From contig CAVZWL010000012.1 in the NCBI GenBank assembly GCA_963778945.1, positions 28,898 through 92,897 on the forward strand: a DNA stretch of 64,000 nucleotides, in the 5' to 3' direction. A model generated the notes under the pieces. The model ran no database searches. It was given only the letters and a program-made list of their open reading frames with translations, and had not been told where the DNA came from. The DNA comes from Fen-1254 sp963778945. GTDB lineage: Bacteria > Bacteroidota > Ignavibacteria > UBA10030. How positions within the stretch are numbered: the first letter of the stretch is position 1; each line of letters starts with the position of its first letter. The translations under genes and the position numbers were made by a program. Positions 31,310-40,854 of the stretch are shown here, piece by piece.

Positions 31310-31951
31310 TTACTTCACCATCACCATAGACTTCGTCGCCACGGAAGTTTTGCCTGACTGATCCTTCCAGATAAGCCGGTAGATATACATACCGCTGGCA
31401 TAATGCGAAGCATTCCATTGCTGCTCATAATAACCAGCCGGTTTTATCTGATTGTCTAACAGTATTGCTACTTCCCTGCCCAATAGATCATAAATCTTTA
31501 ACGATACCTTGCTATCTGTCGGTAATTGATAACTGATTGTCGTGCTTGGATTGAAAGGATTGGGAAAATTATGATATAGCTCAAATTGATTCGGCACACC
31601 GGCCTTAACGGCTATTGTCTTTGTCCATTGCTGACCTCCGGAAGTAATCAGGAAGGTCAGGTTCTGCTGCTGTCCCGTTGGAGCTTTCTTATCGATGGAA
31701 AAAGAAAATGTCGCCGATTGCTCTGTTGTCCCCGCTATTTTTGCAATTGTGCATTTTGTTGAATCAAATTTGATCCAAGATGGAGAGCTTGTCAGCGTGA
31801 CGGTGACATTTGAAGCCGCTATTGAGGCCATATTTGCCACCGTAAGATCTATCGTATTGCCTTTGGATGCAAACGGTACTGTATAGACGGTATCCGTTTG
31901 GGCAATTGACATGCTTACAAATAGCAATTGTATTACACATAGTTTCTTCAT
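31310..31951 (-). CDS. Secreted protein with T9SS C-terminal sorting domain
   Basis: The ATG at 31951 follows GGGAGGATGT and gives a signal peptide (MKKLCVIQLLFVSMSIA). A central beta-sandwich segment (residues 20-125; NLTFLITSGGQQWTK) is of the Ig/CARDB-like kind. The last 85 residues are a type IX secretion sorting domain (LYHNFPNPFNPSTTISYQLP, GREVAILLD, ASGMYIYRL). The longer frame to 32122 overlaps the upstream gene and lacks a signal. It is the last of three co-directional exported-protein genes, 15 bp after the tandem-repeat protein, and may provide the surface attachment for that group. Function unknown. Confidence 0.85.
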   Translation of the reverse strand: MKKLCVIQLLFVSMSIAQTDTVYTVPFASKGNTIDLTVANMASIAASNVTVTLTSSPSWIKFDSTKCTIAKIAGTTEQSATFSFSIDKKAPTGQQQNLTFLITSGGQQWTKTIAVKAGVPNQFELYHNFPNPFNPSTTISYQLPTDSKVSLKIYDLLGREVAILLDNQIKPAGYYEQQWNASHYASGMYIYRLIWKDQSGKTSVATKSMVMVK

Positions 31952-31965
31952 ACATCCTCCCGGGA

Positions 31966-33898
31966 TTACTGAACCGGCAATGTAATAGAAATTAGCGGAT
32001 TGGCCGAAACATCCTGTGTCACCGATTGCTGTTTTGACCCATACGCGGCACGGAACTGTATCTTTGCAGGCAAGAACTCCTTTGTCACAATACCGTTTTT
32101 GGTTGTTCCTATTATATTCCACCCCGCCCCAATGGGGCCGCCTGAATTATAACTCACCGTGGCATTGTTTAATAAGCTGCCCGATGAGTTAGTCACGCTT
32201 ACAGTGCATAAGACCGTTGAAAAAACAACGGTTGCAATAGAATCTACATTCTGAGCTATACTGACAGTGGAGCCGCAGTATGTTAAACGGAAAGTATATT
32301 TTACAGGAAGCAGTTCTTTCGATACTACGCCGTTTGATGTCGTTCCATAACTTTGCCAGCCTGCCCCTACGGGGCCTCCTGAATTAAACTGAACTACACC
32401 CGTATCAATCGGACTACCCTGGCTGTTATTGAATTGCACTAATGTTTTCCCCGTCTGGAATACGACTGTTGCATTGGAATCGATACTTTGCGCCTGACTG
32501 ACCGTAGCGCCGTAATATGTCATACGAAAGTTATAGTTTGTCGGAAGCAGTTCTTTTGTTGCTATGCCGTTTGTTGTTGTTCCAAAAGACTTCCAGCCTG
32601 CCCCTATGGGGCCGCCGGCATTAAATTGGATAATGCCCGTATCAAGAGGATCGCCGGTGTTCGTTTGTAGTTGTACATTCGCAGGAACTGTTTGGAATAC
32701 AACCGTTGCATTAGAATCAAGGCTTTGTGATTTAGTAACTGCTGCGCCGTTATACGTCATACGGAATGTATATTTTGTGGGGAGCAGTTCTTTTGAAACA
32801 ACACCATTTAAAGTAATTCCATAATTTTGCCAGCTTGCCCCCACGGGGCCGGAGGTGCTATGATACTGCACAATTCCCGTATCTAATGGAGTGCCCTGGC
32901 TGTTTTGAAGGTTTACAGAAACATTTTTTGTCTGAAAGATAATCGTTGAATCATTCTTGATAATAACATTTGACTTCGTTTGTGTGCCATAATTGTAGGT
33001 CATACGCAGTGATAGTTTTTTCTTGATTGTATTAATTGTAAAGGTACCGTCGTTATTGTTTGCTGCATCCTTCCAAGTGGTATCACGATATTGAAGTGAA
33101 CCGCCCATTAGTAATGATCCAGTACTGGAGAGAAGTTTCATCAAACATTGAGAAATATTTGGTAAGCTTTTGAGAAGTTGCTTCGTATCTGCATTAAGAA
33201 ACTTATACGCATCACCGGATATTGCGGATCCACTATCAGCACGCAATTGATTTAGAACGGTATTAAGCGTGCTACGAGCATCTGGAGTATCGTTATTTGA
33301 CATCTGCGAGCTAATGGTACTATATAATTGGATGTAATTTTGACATGTTGTCTGGCTTTGTATCCAACCAAGCTTTTGCATTGCATTGACATCCTGGATG
33401 AGAGTGCGTGGGGAAACAACTTTAATGAGACTTGATTTGGCTCCCAGAGCACCATGATAGTTAAAATGATATGTTACAACGCTATCATTATCGATAGGAA
33501 TATTTTTAAGATCGTAACGGACTTTCTGGTACTTGACTATTTTTACTCAATGGGAATGATTCTACAAGAAAATCAAAGACCTCTAAAGTATCACCTATGA
33601 ATTGAAAAGTATAATTACCATATGCATTAGAAGTGTCCATGCGAGATTCAAAAAGAACAATTGAAGGAGAGCCATCACCTATTCCTTCAAAGCCAATTGT
33701 TGCATTTGGTATTTCTTTATACCAAGTCCATTGATTATATGGCTTTGAATATCGAGAATCGATACCTGTCTTTTTACCATATGGATCTGTGACAATGAAA
33801 TTAATATCTGATGAAACATCCATATAAACTTTTGTTTGAGAATTTATAGCTTGCATTAAACTTAAATTCAATAGAAGAATCGTAACTATTGTTTTCAT
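31966..33898 (-). CDS. Secreted tandem-repeat protein, one frameshift
   Basis: Two pieces join near 33530. The first (33922/33898 to 33506) begins with a signal peptide MKTIVTILLLNLSLMQAINS after ATG 33898. The second continues in another frame (YQKVRYDLKN) through a helical region to a C-terminal array. The array holds five copies of a unit of about 70 residues, with a GGPVGAGWQSYGTT core, a KELLP turn and an ATVVF end. The unit is beta-rich and looks like an adhesion or carbohydrate-binding-like domain; I do not recognise it. No sorting domain is present on this protein itself. Total length is about 640 residues. It is followed 15 bp later by the T9SS-tail protein and preceded by the C39-like protein. 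Confidence 0.75.
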
Positions 33899-33928
33899 GG
33901 CTTTATTCCCTTTATTTACCATTCGATC

Positions 33929-36757
33929 TTATTTCGGAATAATTTCTCTGTATTTCCAAATTGGTATCACAGAAGTATCGAGAAACACACGATCAGGATT
34001 GCCAGGATCTAAAATCGTGTATTGACCGTTGCCGATCTTACTCGTTATAAGCACCCAATGCTCATGACCATCATCTGGACTTATAATTTGTGCAATAGAT
34101 GGATATCCCTGATTCAGATTGTAGTCTAAAGCATCTGTAAAGGCGGCAATCGGTGGGGGGAACATATGGCCGTTGCGATAAAGAAGACCTATTCCTACTG
34201 CTTCAGAAGCGCCAACTGGACTATTTGGAAAACCAAAAACTGTCGTTTCAAATTGAACATTTCCATGATTACCATATCCTTCGTTAAGTGGATCATCCAT
34301 CCAAGTATTCAACATTGAAGGGTCAACATTACATCCAAACCCTTTCAGAGCCATTGCTACGTCAGACATAGCACAACCCTTCGCGCTAATATGATAATAT
34401 GTCGTTTTGCCGTTTATTCTTGTTTTAGCGGTATCCTCATCTTTATCGTAATTTTGACCTGCCCAATAATCTTGCCATTGACAATAATATTCTCCAAGAG
34501 TATTGGCTCCTTTGAGCATAATACTTCTTGTGGGAGACACCAATGATGTACCGCTTGTTGCATAAAAGCTAATTCCTATCGGAAATCTTCCCTCAGAGTC
34601 GACACCATTTAATGCAAAAGAAACCAATCCATTATAAGCTTGTTTATAAGGAACATCAGTCAAATTCAATCCGTTTTGTCCATTACCTGTCAATTCCCCA
34701 AATTGCTCGGTCTCTCGTGAATAGAAGTTTATCGTAATCACTTTTGTGTTCGGAGAGATTGTTTTCCCGTTCTGATCTTTTAACGATACTGTTAGAGTAG
34801 TCGTTTGACCATGGATTACTTCTAAAGGGTTTGCTTTCAACAAGATATTGGTAGGAACGGAATGAACTACCATACAAGTGGCATTAGGCAAACTGCATGA
34901 CTGACCATTTTGCGCTTCCGTCTCTTCGCTCAACTTCAGTACAGTTGCTTTTTGTGATGTTAAAAGACTGTCCTTATTCTTCACATTCGATCTTGACAGA
35001 AAAGCGGCATATCTGGATTTCGAGAATAATTCATCGACCATTTGCTTTCTTTTCTCTATTCTCTCTTGTTGTAATGCCCCGATTGTTTTTTTACTTGGCA
35101 CAGGAGAATTATTCGTAATATTTTTATTTTTTGTCTTAGCGCCATTTATTATCGGGTTCATTGAATTGCTGATGACCGAGTAACAAGGATATTTCTGTAC
35201 AACGTCTCCTAAAGATGCTGAGATTTGTACTGCAACGGAATCTGCAGTAATAGACTTTTTCGCAATAAAGTAAAATGGTCCCCAATCATTCTGTAGAGAG
35301 GATCCAGTTGCTCCGGTGAATTCCGATCGGATAAAGCCATAACTCGACATTCCATTGCCTAGCCAGACATTGAACTGTTGATCATCCGAATATGGAACGA
35401 TTGAAGTACCGTCATAGCGTAACTGATTAAGCAATATTTGTGTCGAATCCCCCGGTACAATAGTCGAATCCTGGAGCGCTACATGAAAACAACCGAGTGA
35501 AACATCGATTGAACAAGATCCACAACGGTCCGGATAGTCGGTTCGGAGCGCCACAATGGGATCAATGACCTCGCTTGCAGTATTCGAGGGGTTAAATTCG
35601 ACAAAGAATTTTACCGTTCCGCTTCGTGCAACGCTATAGGGCACTTGAGGATTAGAAAAGTAACCTAATTCCGCTCCATCATACAATGTTATGCTTGCGT
35701 TGCCGTCCAATGCCACTTCATTATTATTGACATCCTGTGCAATAACGGTGATATTTGTAGAATCGCCTCCCAGCATCATTGTACGATCCGATGTTACTAA
35801 AAAATGATCTGGCTTTGGCTTGTATAAAAGCACAACTGCTCTATTGCTTTGAAAACCAAATAAATTTGCAGTAATTGCCACAGAATCGACATCACCCACA
35901 AGATCACTGCCATCCCAATAGAGATTCGCATGAGAATCAGCAGGTTCTACGACGCTGATAGATGATCCTGCTACAGGAGCACCTACAGTAACGCCGTCAT
36001 AATTGAAAAGATATACCTTGCCGAGAGGATTGTTATTAAGCCGGTCAAGTTTGTATGATGAAGCCTCGATTCCGCAAAATGGAATATAATTCAGATTCAA
36101 ATCGTAAATGTATGGCCATGTATTTAATGTATTGGAATAATATGCGTTAATCATTCCAGGCCATCCCAAATTAAGTATACAAGTATCAGCCAGTCCCGTA
36201 TTTAAGGGCACTGCCTGAAGATGTATTGTCACTGTAAAAGGATTTGCCTGCCACCATTGCCCATTCACCTGAAAATCTAAAGTTGTGGTAGTCATGGAGA
36301 CGTTTGAATGAACGTCATAAACGGGATTAGCGTAACCATATCCATACGCTTCACATCCAAAAGTGCACCAAGATCCGCAACAAGGTATCTCAGTACCTGA
36401 ACTAACATTTATAGAACCCGTGCTGTTGGTAACATCAGAACCGCCAATAAGGGCCGCCATGGGATTTGGGTTCACGCTTTGAAGCGTTGTTGTATAAATC
36501 ACTTGACTGCAAGGCCGGCTGAGCCAGACAGTCAGATACGGGCTTGTTGGATCAAAATCACATTGAAAACAAGGGAAGTCTTTCGCTGCAGAATTTAAAA
36601 TCCATGACGCAGGTTTTGTTTTATTAATTTTTGCAATTGGCGCTATCTCGACCCGCTCTTTAATGTTTATCTGTGGGAAAAGCTCGTTAATGGAAAGAAG
36701 AGAAAAAACGATCGTTAAAATAATGCGTAAATTACCGTTGCTTTGTCGTAACTTCAT
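33929..36757 (-). CDS. Large exported protein with Ig-like segments and C-terminal C39-like peptidase domain
   Basis: The 942-residue product starts with a signal peptide (LRIILTIVFSLLSINELFPQ). Many beta-sandwich stretches follow, among them two invasin/Big-like units near residues 330-410 and 640-720 (SLKDQNGKTISPNTKVITIN). Cysteine-rich patches (CCGSWCTFGC) stand near residue 140. The last 170 residues resemble a papain-like C39_2 peptidase: Cys in SAKGCAMSDVAMALKG, His in HEHWVLI, and LDPGNP. Length and architecture suggest a secreted enzyme that may process its neighbours or a surface substrate (inference). It is first of the three-gene secreted cluster. The 216-bp upstream gap shows no promoter that I trust. 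Confidence 0.75.
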   Translation of the reverse strand: MKLRQSNGNLRIILTIVFSLLSINELFPQINIKERVEIAPIAKINKTKPASWILNSAAKDFPCFQCDFDPTSPYLTVWLSRPCSQVIYTTTLQSVNPNPMAALIGGSDVTNSTGSINVSSGTEIPCCGSWCTFGCEAYGYGYANPVYDVHSNVSMTTTTLDFQVNGQWWQANPFTVTIHLQAVPLNTGLADTCILNLGWPGMINAYYSNTLNTWPYIYDLNLNYIPFCGIEASSYKLDRLNNNPLGKVYLFNYDGVTVGAPVAGSSISVVEPADSHANLYWDGSDLVGDVDSVAITANLFGFQSNRAVVLLYKPKPDHFLVTSDRTMMLGGDSTNITVIAQDVNNNEVALDGNASITLYDGAELGYFSNPQVPYSVARSGTVKFFVEFNPSNTASEVIDPIVALRTDYPDRCGSCSIDVSLGCFHVALQDSTIVPGDSTQILLNQLRYDGTSIVPYSDDQQFNVWLGNGMSSYGFIRSEFTGATGSSLQNDWGPFYFIAKKSITADSVAVQISASLGDVVQKYPCYSVISNSMNPIINGAKTKNKNITNNSPVPSKKTIGALQQERIEKRKQMVDELFSKSRYAAFLSRSNVKNKDSLLTSQKATVLKLSEETEAQNGQSCSLPNATCMVVHSVPTNILLKANPLEVIHGQTTTLTVSLKDQNGKTISPNTKVITINFYSRETEQFGELTGNGQNGLNLTDVPYKQAYNGLVSFALNGVDSEGRFPIGISFYATSGTSLVSPTRSIMLKGANTLGEYYCQWQDYWAGQNYDKDEDTAKTRINGKTTYYHISAKGCAMSDVAMALKGFGCNVDPSMLNTWMDDPLNEGYGNHGNVQFETTVFGFPNSPVGASEAVGIGLLYRNGHMFPPPIAAFTDALDYNLNQGYPSIAQIISPDDGHEHWVLITSKIGNGQYTILDPGNPDRVFLDTSVIPIWKYREIIPK

Positions 36758-36973
36758 AGTGTTTCCCTAACTGTTATACACTTGAATTCCAACAACAGAA
36801 CACCCCATGGGCGTACATTGGTACATTGATTTTTTTGAGTCGTTTATGAATCTGCGCGTTGAGAGAATATTCTGGTACCTGCGCATCGGAAAGATACTTT
36901 AAGAGATGGAAATTGTCAAGCTCAAATTTAGGTATGAACAGGCACGTTCGAACAAAGACTCGAAGGAACGCCG

Positions 36974-37162
36974 TTATTTATGCTTGTGCGGCTCCGGCTT
37001 GATGTCTTTCAACGCAGGCAGTTTGTCCGCAAGCTTATGCGGAGCATGGATGAGCGATGGAAGGCATTGCGGACAGATATATGTATGTCCGCCGTCGAAT
37101 GCAAGTTGAATGAGCGGAATTTCATTTTCGGAAATTGCGCAGTTTAAGCATATTTTTTTCAT
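36974..37162 (-). CDS. Small zinc-ribbon protein, 62 residues
   Basis: Two CxxC knuckles are visible: CLNC at residues 5-8 and CPQC about 25 residues later, with a histidine-rich, basic tail. This spacing is that of a zinc ribbon. The tail (PEPHKHK) may bind metal as well. Start ATG 37162. It lies 135 bp after the archaemetzincin gene on the same strand and may belong to that transcript. No known family was recognised. Confidence 0.6.
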   Translation of the reverse strand: MKKICLNCAISENEIPLIQLAFDGGHTYICPQCLPSLIHAPHKLADKLPALKDIKPEPHKHK

Positions 37163-37234
37163 TGAAATCCATTTTTGAATTTGTTTAATATTTCTCCTCG
37201 AACGGTGCCCGGGAGGAGCATGGTGCCGATGAGA

Positions 37235-37297
37235 ATCCGTTTGGCTTACAGTTTACCGTTCACAGTTTACAGTTCACAGTTTACTGTTCACTATCTC
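37235..37297. repeat. Heptanucleotide repeat array, CAGTTTA type
   Basis: Units such as CAGTTTA, CCGTTCA, CAGTTCA and CTGTTCA repeat with period seven for about 60 bases just beyond the archaemetzincin stop codon. Confidence 0.8.
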
Positions 37298-37819
37298 TTA
37301 AAGCGACGCGGCACATTCGCCGCAAAAACGTTCGCTCTTGAGGTCGATCTCTTCGACCGAGGTCGACGTATGCATGACGCATTCCGGATTGTGGCAGTGA
37401 ATAAGTCCGTATGTATGTCCGAGCTCATGCACTGTTTCTTTCAGCAAACGCTGCTGTTCCAGAACGGGATTCGGATCAAATCCGTAAAACGATTCATTCA
37501 GCCGGAACGAAGAAACAACGGCGCTCGTACCGTCGAGCTGCGCTTCCCCGAAGACATATGTCAACACAGGGACAAAAAGATCGACCGATGTTATACCGAC
37601 CGCTTTTCCGCCTGCGGCAGGATACGTTTCGAGAATTTTTGCGAGCAGCAATGTCGAATTATATTGATTTCTGTATCCATCGAACGCAAACGCAGAATCT
37701 AAATATTTCATTTCCTCGATTGCGGCTGAAGCATAAAAAATTTCTTCCAGCGGCGCAAGAAGCTGCGTAAGGGCCGCATGATCGACGGGCCGTATGGGGA
37801 CGATAAGGATGGAAGACAT
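37298..37819 (-). CDS. amzA: Archaemetzincin (zinc metalloprotease)
   Basis: The 173-residue protein shows the archaemetzincin signature: HELGHTYGLIHC (HExxHxxGxxxC), then C and M in CVM, and FCGEC about 16 residues later. The cysteines bind a second, structural zinc. Length is typical. Archaemetzincins are common in archaea and scattered in bacteria. The substrate is unknown. It starts 3 bp after the stop of the sigma-54 activator gene, so it belongs to the sensor kinase operon, an unusual link between a cytoplasmic peptidase and a redox sensor. Confidence 0.93.
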   Translation of the reverse strand: MSSILIVPIRPVDHAALTQLLAPLEEIFYASAAIEEMKYLDSAFAFDGYRNQYNSTLLLAKILETYPAAGGKAVGITSVDLFVPVLTYVFGEAQLDGTSAVVSSFRLNESFYGFDPNPVLEQQRLLKETVHELGHTYGLIHCHNPECVMHTSTSVEEIDLKSERFCGECAASL

Positions 37820-37822
37820 CGA

Positions 37823-39172
37823 TCAAGGTCTCTTGAGTCCGTACTTCGAAATCTTGTTATAAAGCGTTACGCGGTCGATATCGAGTATTTCCGCCGAGCG
37901 GGAAATATTCCAATTTGACCGATGAAGAATCGTTTCAATATGCGCCCGTTCCAAAGATGCCAGTGAATCCGTTTTCAAACCAAGAGCCTGCGCTCCGAAT
38001 TGGAACGGAAGGTCGTTCGGCTGAATCAGCGGAGGAACTGCAAGAACCATCGCGCGTTCGACGATATTTTCCAGTTCCCGCACGTTGCCCGGCCAGTCGT
38101 ACCGGACCAGCATATCGAGCGCTGCGGGGGCGATTCCTTCCACCGCTTTATGCATAACGCCTGCGTATTTCTTTGTAAAGGCCTGCGCCAGCAGCGGTAT
38201 ATCGCTTTTGCGCTCGCGCAGCGGAGGAATTGTTATCGAAAATACATTCATCCTGTAGTAAAGGTCTTCGCGGAACGATCCGTCTTTGACAGCCGCTTCA
38301 AGATCGCGGTTTGTGGCGCAGATGACGCGGAAATCGCTTGACACAAGGTCGTTTCCGCCCACGCGCGAAAACTGTTTGGATTCGATAACGCGGAGCAATT
38401 GGACCTGCATCTTTTGACTGATGGTTCCGATTTCATCGAGAAATATGGTACCGCCGTCGGCAAGTTCAAATTTTCCTTTCCTGCGGTACTGCGCACCGGT
38501 AAATGCCCCTTTTTCATGGCCGAACAATTCGCTTTCCAGCAGGCTTTCTGCCAGCGCGCCGCAATTGACTGCAACTATCGGAAAATACCGGCGTGCACTG
38601 TTGGCATGAATCGTCCGGGCCACGAGTTCTTTTCCCGTTCCGCTTTCACCCCGCAGCATGACCGTCGTGTCCGTGGATGCGACTGTTTTTGAAAGTTCGA
38701 TGACTCTCGATATTTGCGGACTAGCGCCGATAATTTCAAAAGCGCTTATGCCGGAGATTTGTTCGCGGAGCTGAACATTTTCTTCATGCAATTTCTTCTG
38801 TTTCAATGCATTGGCTACAAGATGGGAAAGATGGTCGGGATCGATCGGCTTGGTCACGTAATCGAATGCTCCATCCTTCAAGGCCTGAACCGCACTCTCC
38901 ACCGAAGCGAATGCCGTAATCATGATGGTCACTGCCGACTTGTCGATTTCCCGCAGTCGCTTTTGCAGTTCCAATCCGCTCATACCCGGCATTTTGATAT
39001 CGAGCAGCACGATATCCCATGGACCGGTATTCATCATCTTTAAGGCATGATTCGCATCTTCGGCAGATTCGACGCGGTATCCGTCCTGCCGGAACCATTT
39101 GGTCAAAGAATCGCGGACGATAAATTCGTCATCGACGATAAGAATGCTTTGCTGCTGATTCTTCGAGGGCAT
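37823..39172 (-). CDS. NtrC-family sigma-54-dependent response regulator
   Basis: The 449-residue activator has a receiver domain (phospho-aspartate D58 in VLLDIKMPG), an AAA+ domain with Walker A GESGTGKE, the sigma-54 contact loop GAFTGA and NVRELENIVERAM, and a Fis-type helix-turn-helix at the end (SRSAEILDIDRVTLYNKI). It activates sigma-54 promoters when phosphorylated, presumably by the kinase encoded 6 bp upstream. A sigma-54 promoter upstream of that kinase gene suggests autoregulation. No residue needed for activity is missing. Confidence 0.95.
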   Translation of the reverse strand: MPSKNQQQSILIVDDEFIVRDSLTKWFRQDGYRVESAEDANHALKMMNTGPWDIVLLDIKMPGMSGLELQKRLREIDKSAVTIMITAFASVESAVQALKDGAFDYVTKPIDPDHLSHLVANALKQKKLHEENVQLREQISGISAFEIIGASPQISRVIELSKTVASTDTTVMLRGESGTGKELVARTIHANSARRYFPIVAVNCGALAESLLESELFGHEKGAFTGAQYRRKGKFELADGGTIFLDEIGTISQKMQVQLLRVIESKQFSRVGGNDLVSSDFRVICATNRDLEAAVKDGSFREDLYYRMNVFSITIPPLRERKSDIPLLAQAFTKKYAGVMHKAVEGIAPAALDMLVRYDWPGNVRELENIVERAMVLAVPPLIQPNDLPFQFGAQALGLKTDSLASLERAHIETILHRSNWNISRSAEILDIDRVTLYNKISKYGLKRP

Positions 39173-39178
39173 AGTTGT

Positions 39179-40801
39179 TTATCCTTTCGTGGATGCCTGT
39201 GTTTGTGCACCTTGTTGTACGACATGTTTGGGCAGGGTTATTGTAAATATGGTTCCGGCATTGACCCGTGTATCCACGGTGACCGTTCCGCCGTGACGTT
39301 CGATGATGCCGTAGACGACCGAAAGTCCGAGTCCCGTTCCTTTTCCGTCCTTCTTGGTTGTATAGAACGGCTCAAAAATATGAGGGATATCCTCTTCATG
39401 AATACCGCAGCCTGTATCGCGGAGCGTAATCTGAATCGAATTGAGATATCCGATTTCCCGGACGGCAAGAGCAAAGGTTCCGCCGCTTGCCATCGCTTCT
39501 ACAGCATTGATCTCCAGCGCAAGCAGAGCTTCTTCCAATTGATGCGCATCGCAAAACAAGATCGCCGGCTCGCTGCCGAGATTGGTTTCGACTTTGATGT
39601 TGTGAATTTGCATGTGGTGTTCGATCAGCTTCAGGCTCTGTTCAATCACACTGCGCACATCGGCGTCTTTAAATTCTCCTACCTTCTCGCGCGAGAAGAG
39701 GAGCAGATTTTTTACAATGTTGCCGCATCTCGCCGTTTCGTCTGCAATCAATCCGAGTTCACCGGACATTTCCCTGGCTGCTTCTCCGGACGGAATACCG
39801 GCGTCGATTTTTTTACGCAGCAGTTTTGCATAGGTCAAAATTCCCTCCAGCGGGTTGTTCAGCTCATGAGCGACTGTCGCCGCCAACGTTCCGAGCGAAA
39901 CCATTTTTTCTATCTGGACTAAATGTTTTTGTGCGCGCCGCAGCTCGTCGGTTTTTTCAGAAACACGTTTTTCCAGCGTTTGCGCCCATGTTGTCAATTC
40001 CATACGCGTGCGCTGCAGTTCCTGCGCCATACGATTGAAGGAAGCCGCCAGCGCGCCTATTTCGTCGCCGTTCGTAATGTCGATACGGTGCGATAAGTTT
40101 CCCCGTTCCAGTTCCAATGTCCCGACAGCAAGTTTCTTTACCGGAATTGTCACTTCGCGCCAGATAAATGTAACGACAAAACCGATCAGCACAACGACTA
40201 AAAAAACCGAACCGACGATCTGCGCTTGACGAAGTTCGGCAATATTGGCGTCCACATCTTTCAGGGGAATCATCACATCGAGAATGCCCAGAACTGTCTG
40301 CGTGGAATCGTGCGCGTGACAATCGTTCGATGAACAACTCGCTTCGTTGCGGATAGGAGTAATGATTCCCATCATGCGGTATCCTTTGGGAGAGTCGAAG
40401 ATGCGCGTCAGTAATTTGGAATCCGGCTTCAGCGGCTTGAGACCGGCATGGCATACAGTGCACGCTTCCGCGGACATGTTGACATTCTTCCCGGTCTCCG
40501 ATTCCTGAGTCGAGTAAGTAACCATTCCTTTCTTATTGTAGATGCGTATTCCTGCGATCCGCTCTTCGTTTCCGACAGTCTTCATGATTTGATCCACATC
40601 TTCGCGCCGATTGAGCAGCATGCTGTAGCGCATCGAACGTTCGATAACGTCGCTCATATCGGCGGCAAATCGGGTGGAATTGTCGAGAAATTTTTTGGTC
40701 TGCCAATCGACAGCAATGGAAACAAATATCGCCGTGCCGATGGACATAATTACGGCTATTCCGAGAAAGAGCCGGAATCCTAAGTAATGGAATAATTTCA
40801 T
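39179..40801 (-). CDS. Membrane sensor histidine kinase with periplasmic c-type haem motifs
   Basis: The 540-residue kinase has membrane helices at about 8-31 and 196-214. The periplasmic domain between them carries CTVCH at 114-118, a classical haem c motif, and CSSNDCH at 156-162, a CX4CH variant. HAMP (215-270), a coiled coil, HisKA (TVAHELNNPLEG) and HATPase (DTGCGIHEEDIPHIFEPF, GTGLGLSVV) follow. The domain could sense redox state, oxygen or nitric oxide through covalently bound haem (inference). It precedes its sigma-54 activator by 6 bp. ATG 40801. Confidence 0.93.
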   Translation of the reverse strand: MKLFHYLGFRLFLGIAVIMSIGTAIFVSIAVDWQTKKFLDNSTRFAADMSDVIERSMRYSMLLNRREDVDQIMKTVGNEERIAGIRIYNKKGMVTYSTQESETGKNVNMSAEACTVCHAGLKPLKPDSKLLTRIFDSPKGYRMMGIITPIRNEASCSSNDCHAHDSTQTVLGILDVMIPLKDVDANIAELRQAQIVGSVFLVVVLIGFVVTFIWREVTIPVKKLAVGTLELERGNLSHRIDITNGDEIGALAASFNRMAQELQRTRMELTTWAQTLEKRVSEKTDELRRAQKHLVQIEKMVSLGTLAATVAHELNNPLEGILTYAKLLRKKIDAGIPSGEAAREMSGELGLIADETARCGNIVKNLLLFSREKVGEFKDADVRSVIEQSLKLIEHHMQIHNIKVETNLGSEPAILFCDAHQLEEALLALEINAVEAMASGGTFALAVREIGYLNSIQITLRDTGCGIHEEDIPHIFEPFYTTKKDGKGTGLGLSVVYGIIERHGGTVTVDTRVNAGTIFTITLPKHVVQQGAQTQASTKG

Positions 40802-40837
40802 AGCAAATAAACTAAAAGCCTGCTTTATACTGATTTT

Positions 40838-40854
40838 AGCAACGACTATGCCAA
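40838..40854 (-). promoter_or_regulatory. Sigma-54 promoter of the sensor kinase operon
   Basis: Read on the minus strand, TTGGCATAGTCGTTGCT matches the -24/-12 consensus (TGGCAC-N5-TTGCW) with exact spacing and both invariant GG and GC pairs. It lies 37 bases upstream of the kinase ATG. Because this operon encodes an NtrC-type activator, positive autoregulation is likely. Activator binding sites were not identified. Confidence 0.75.
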
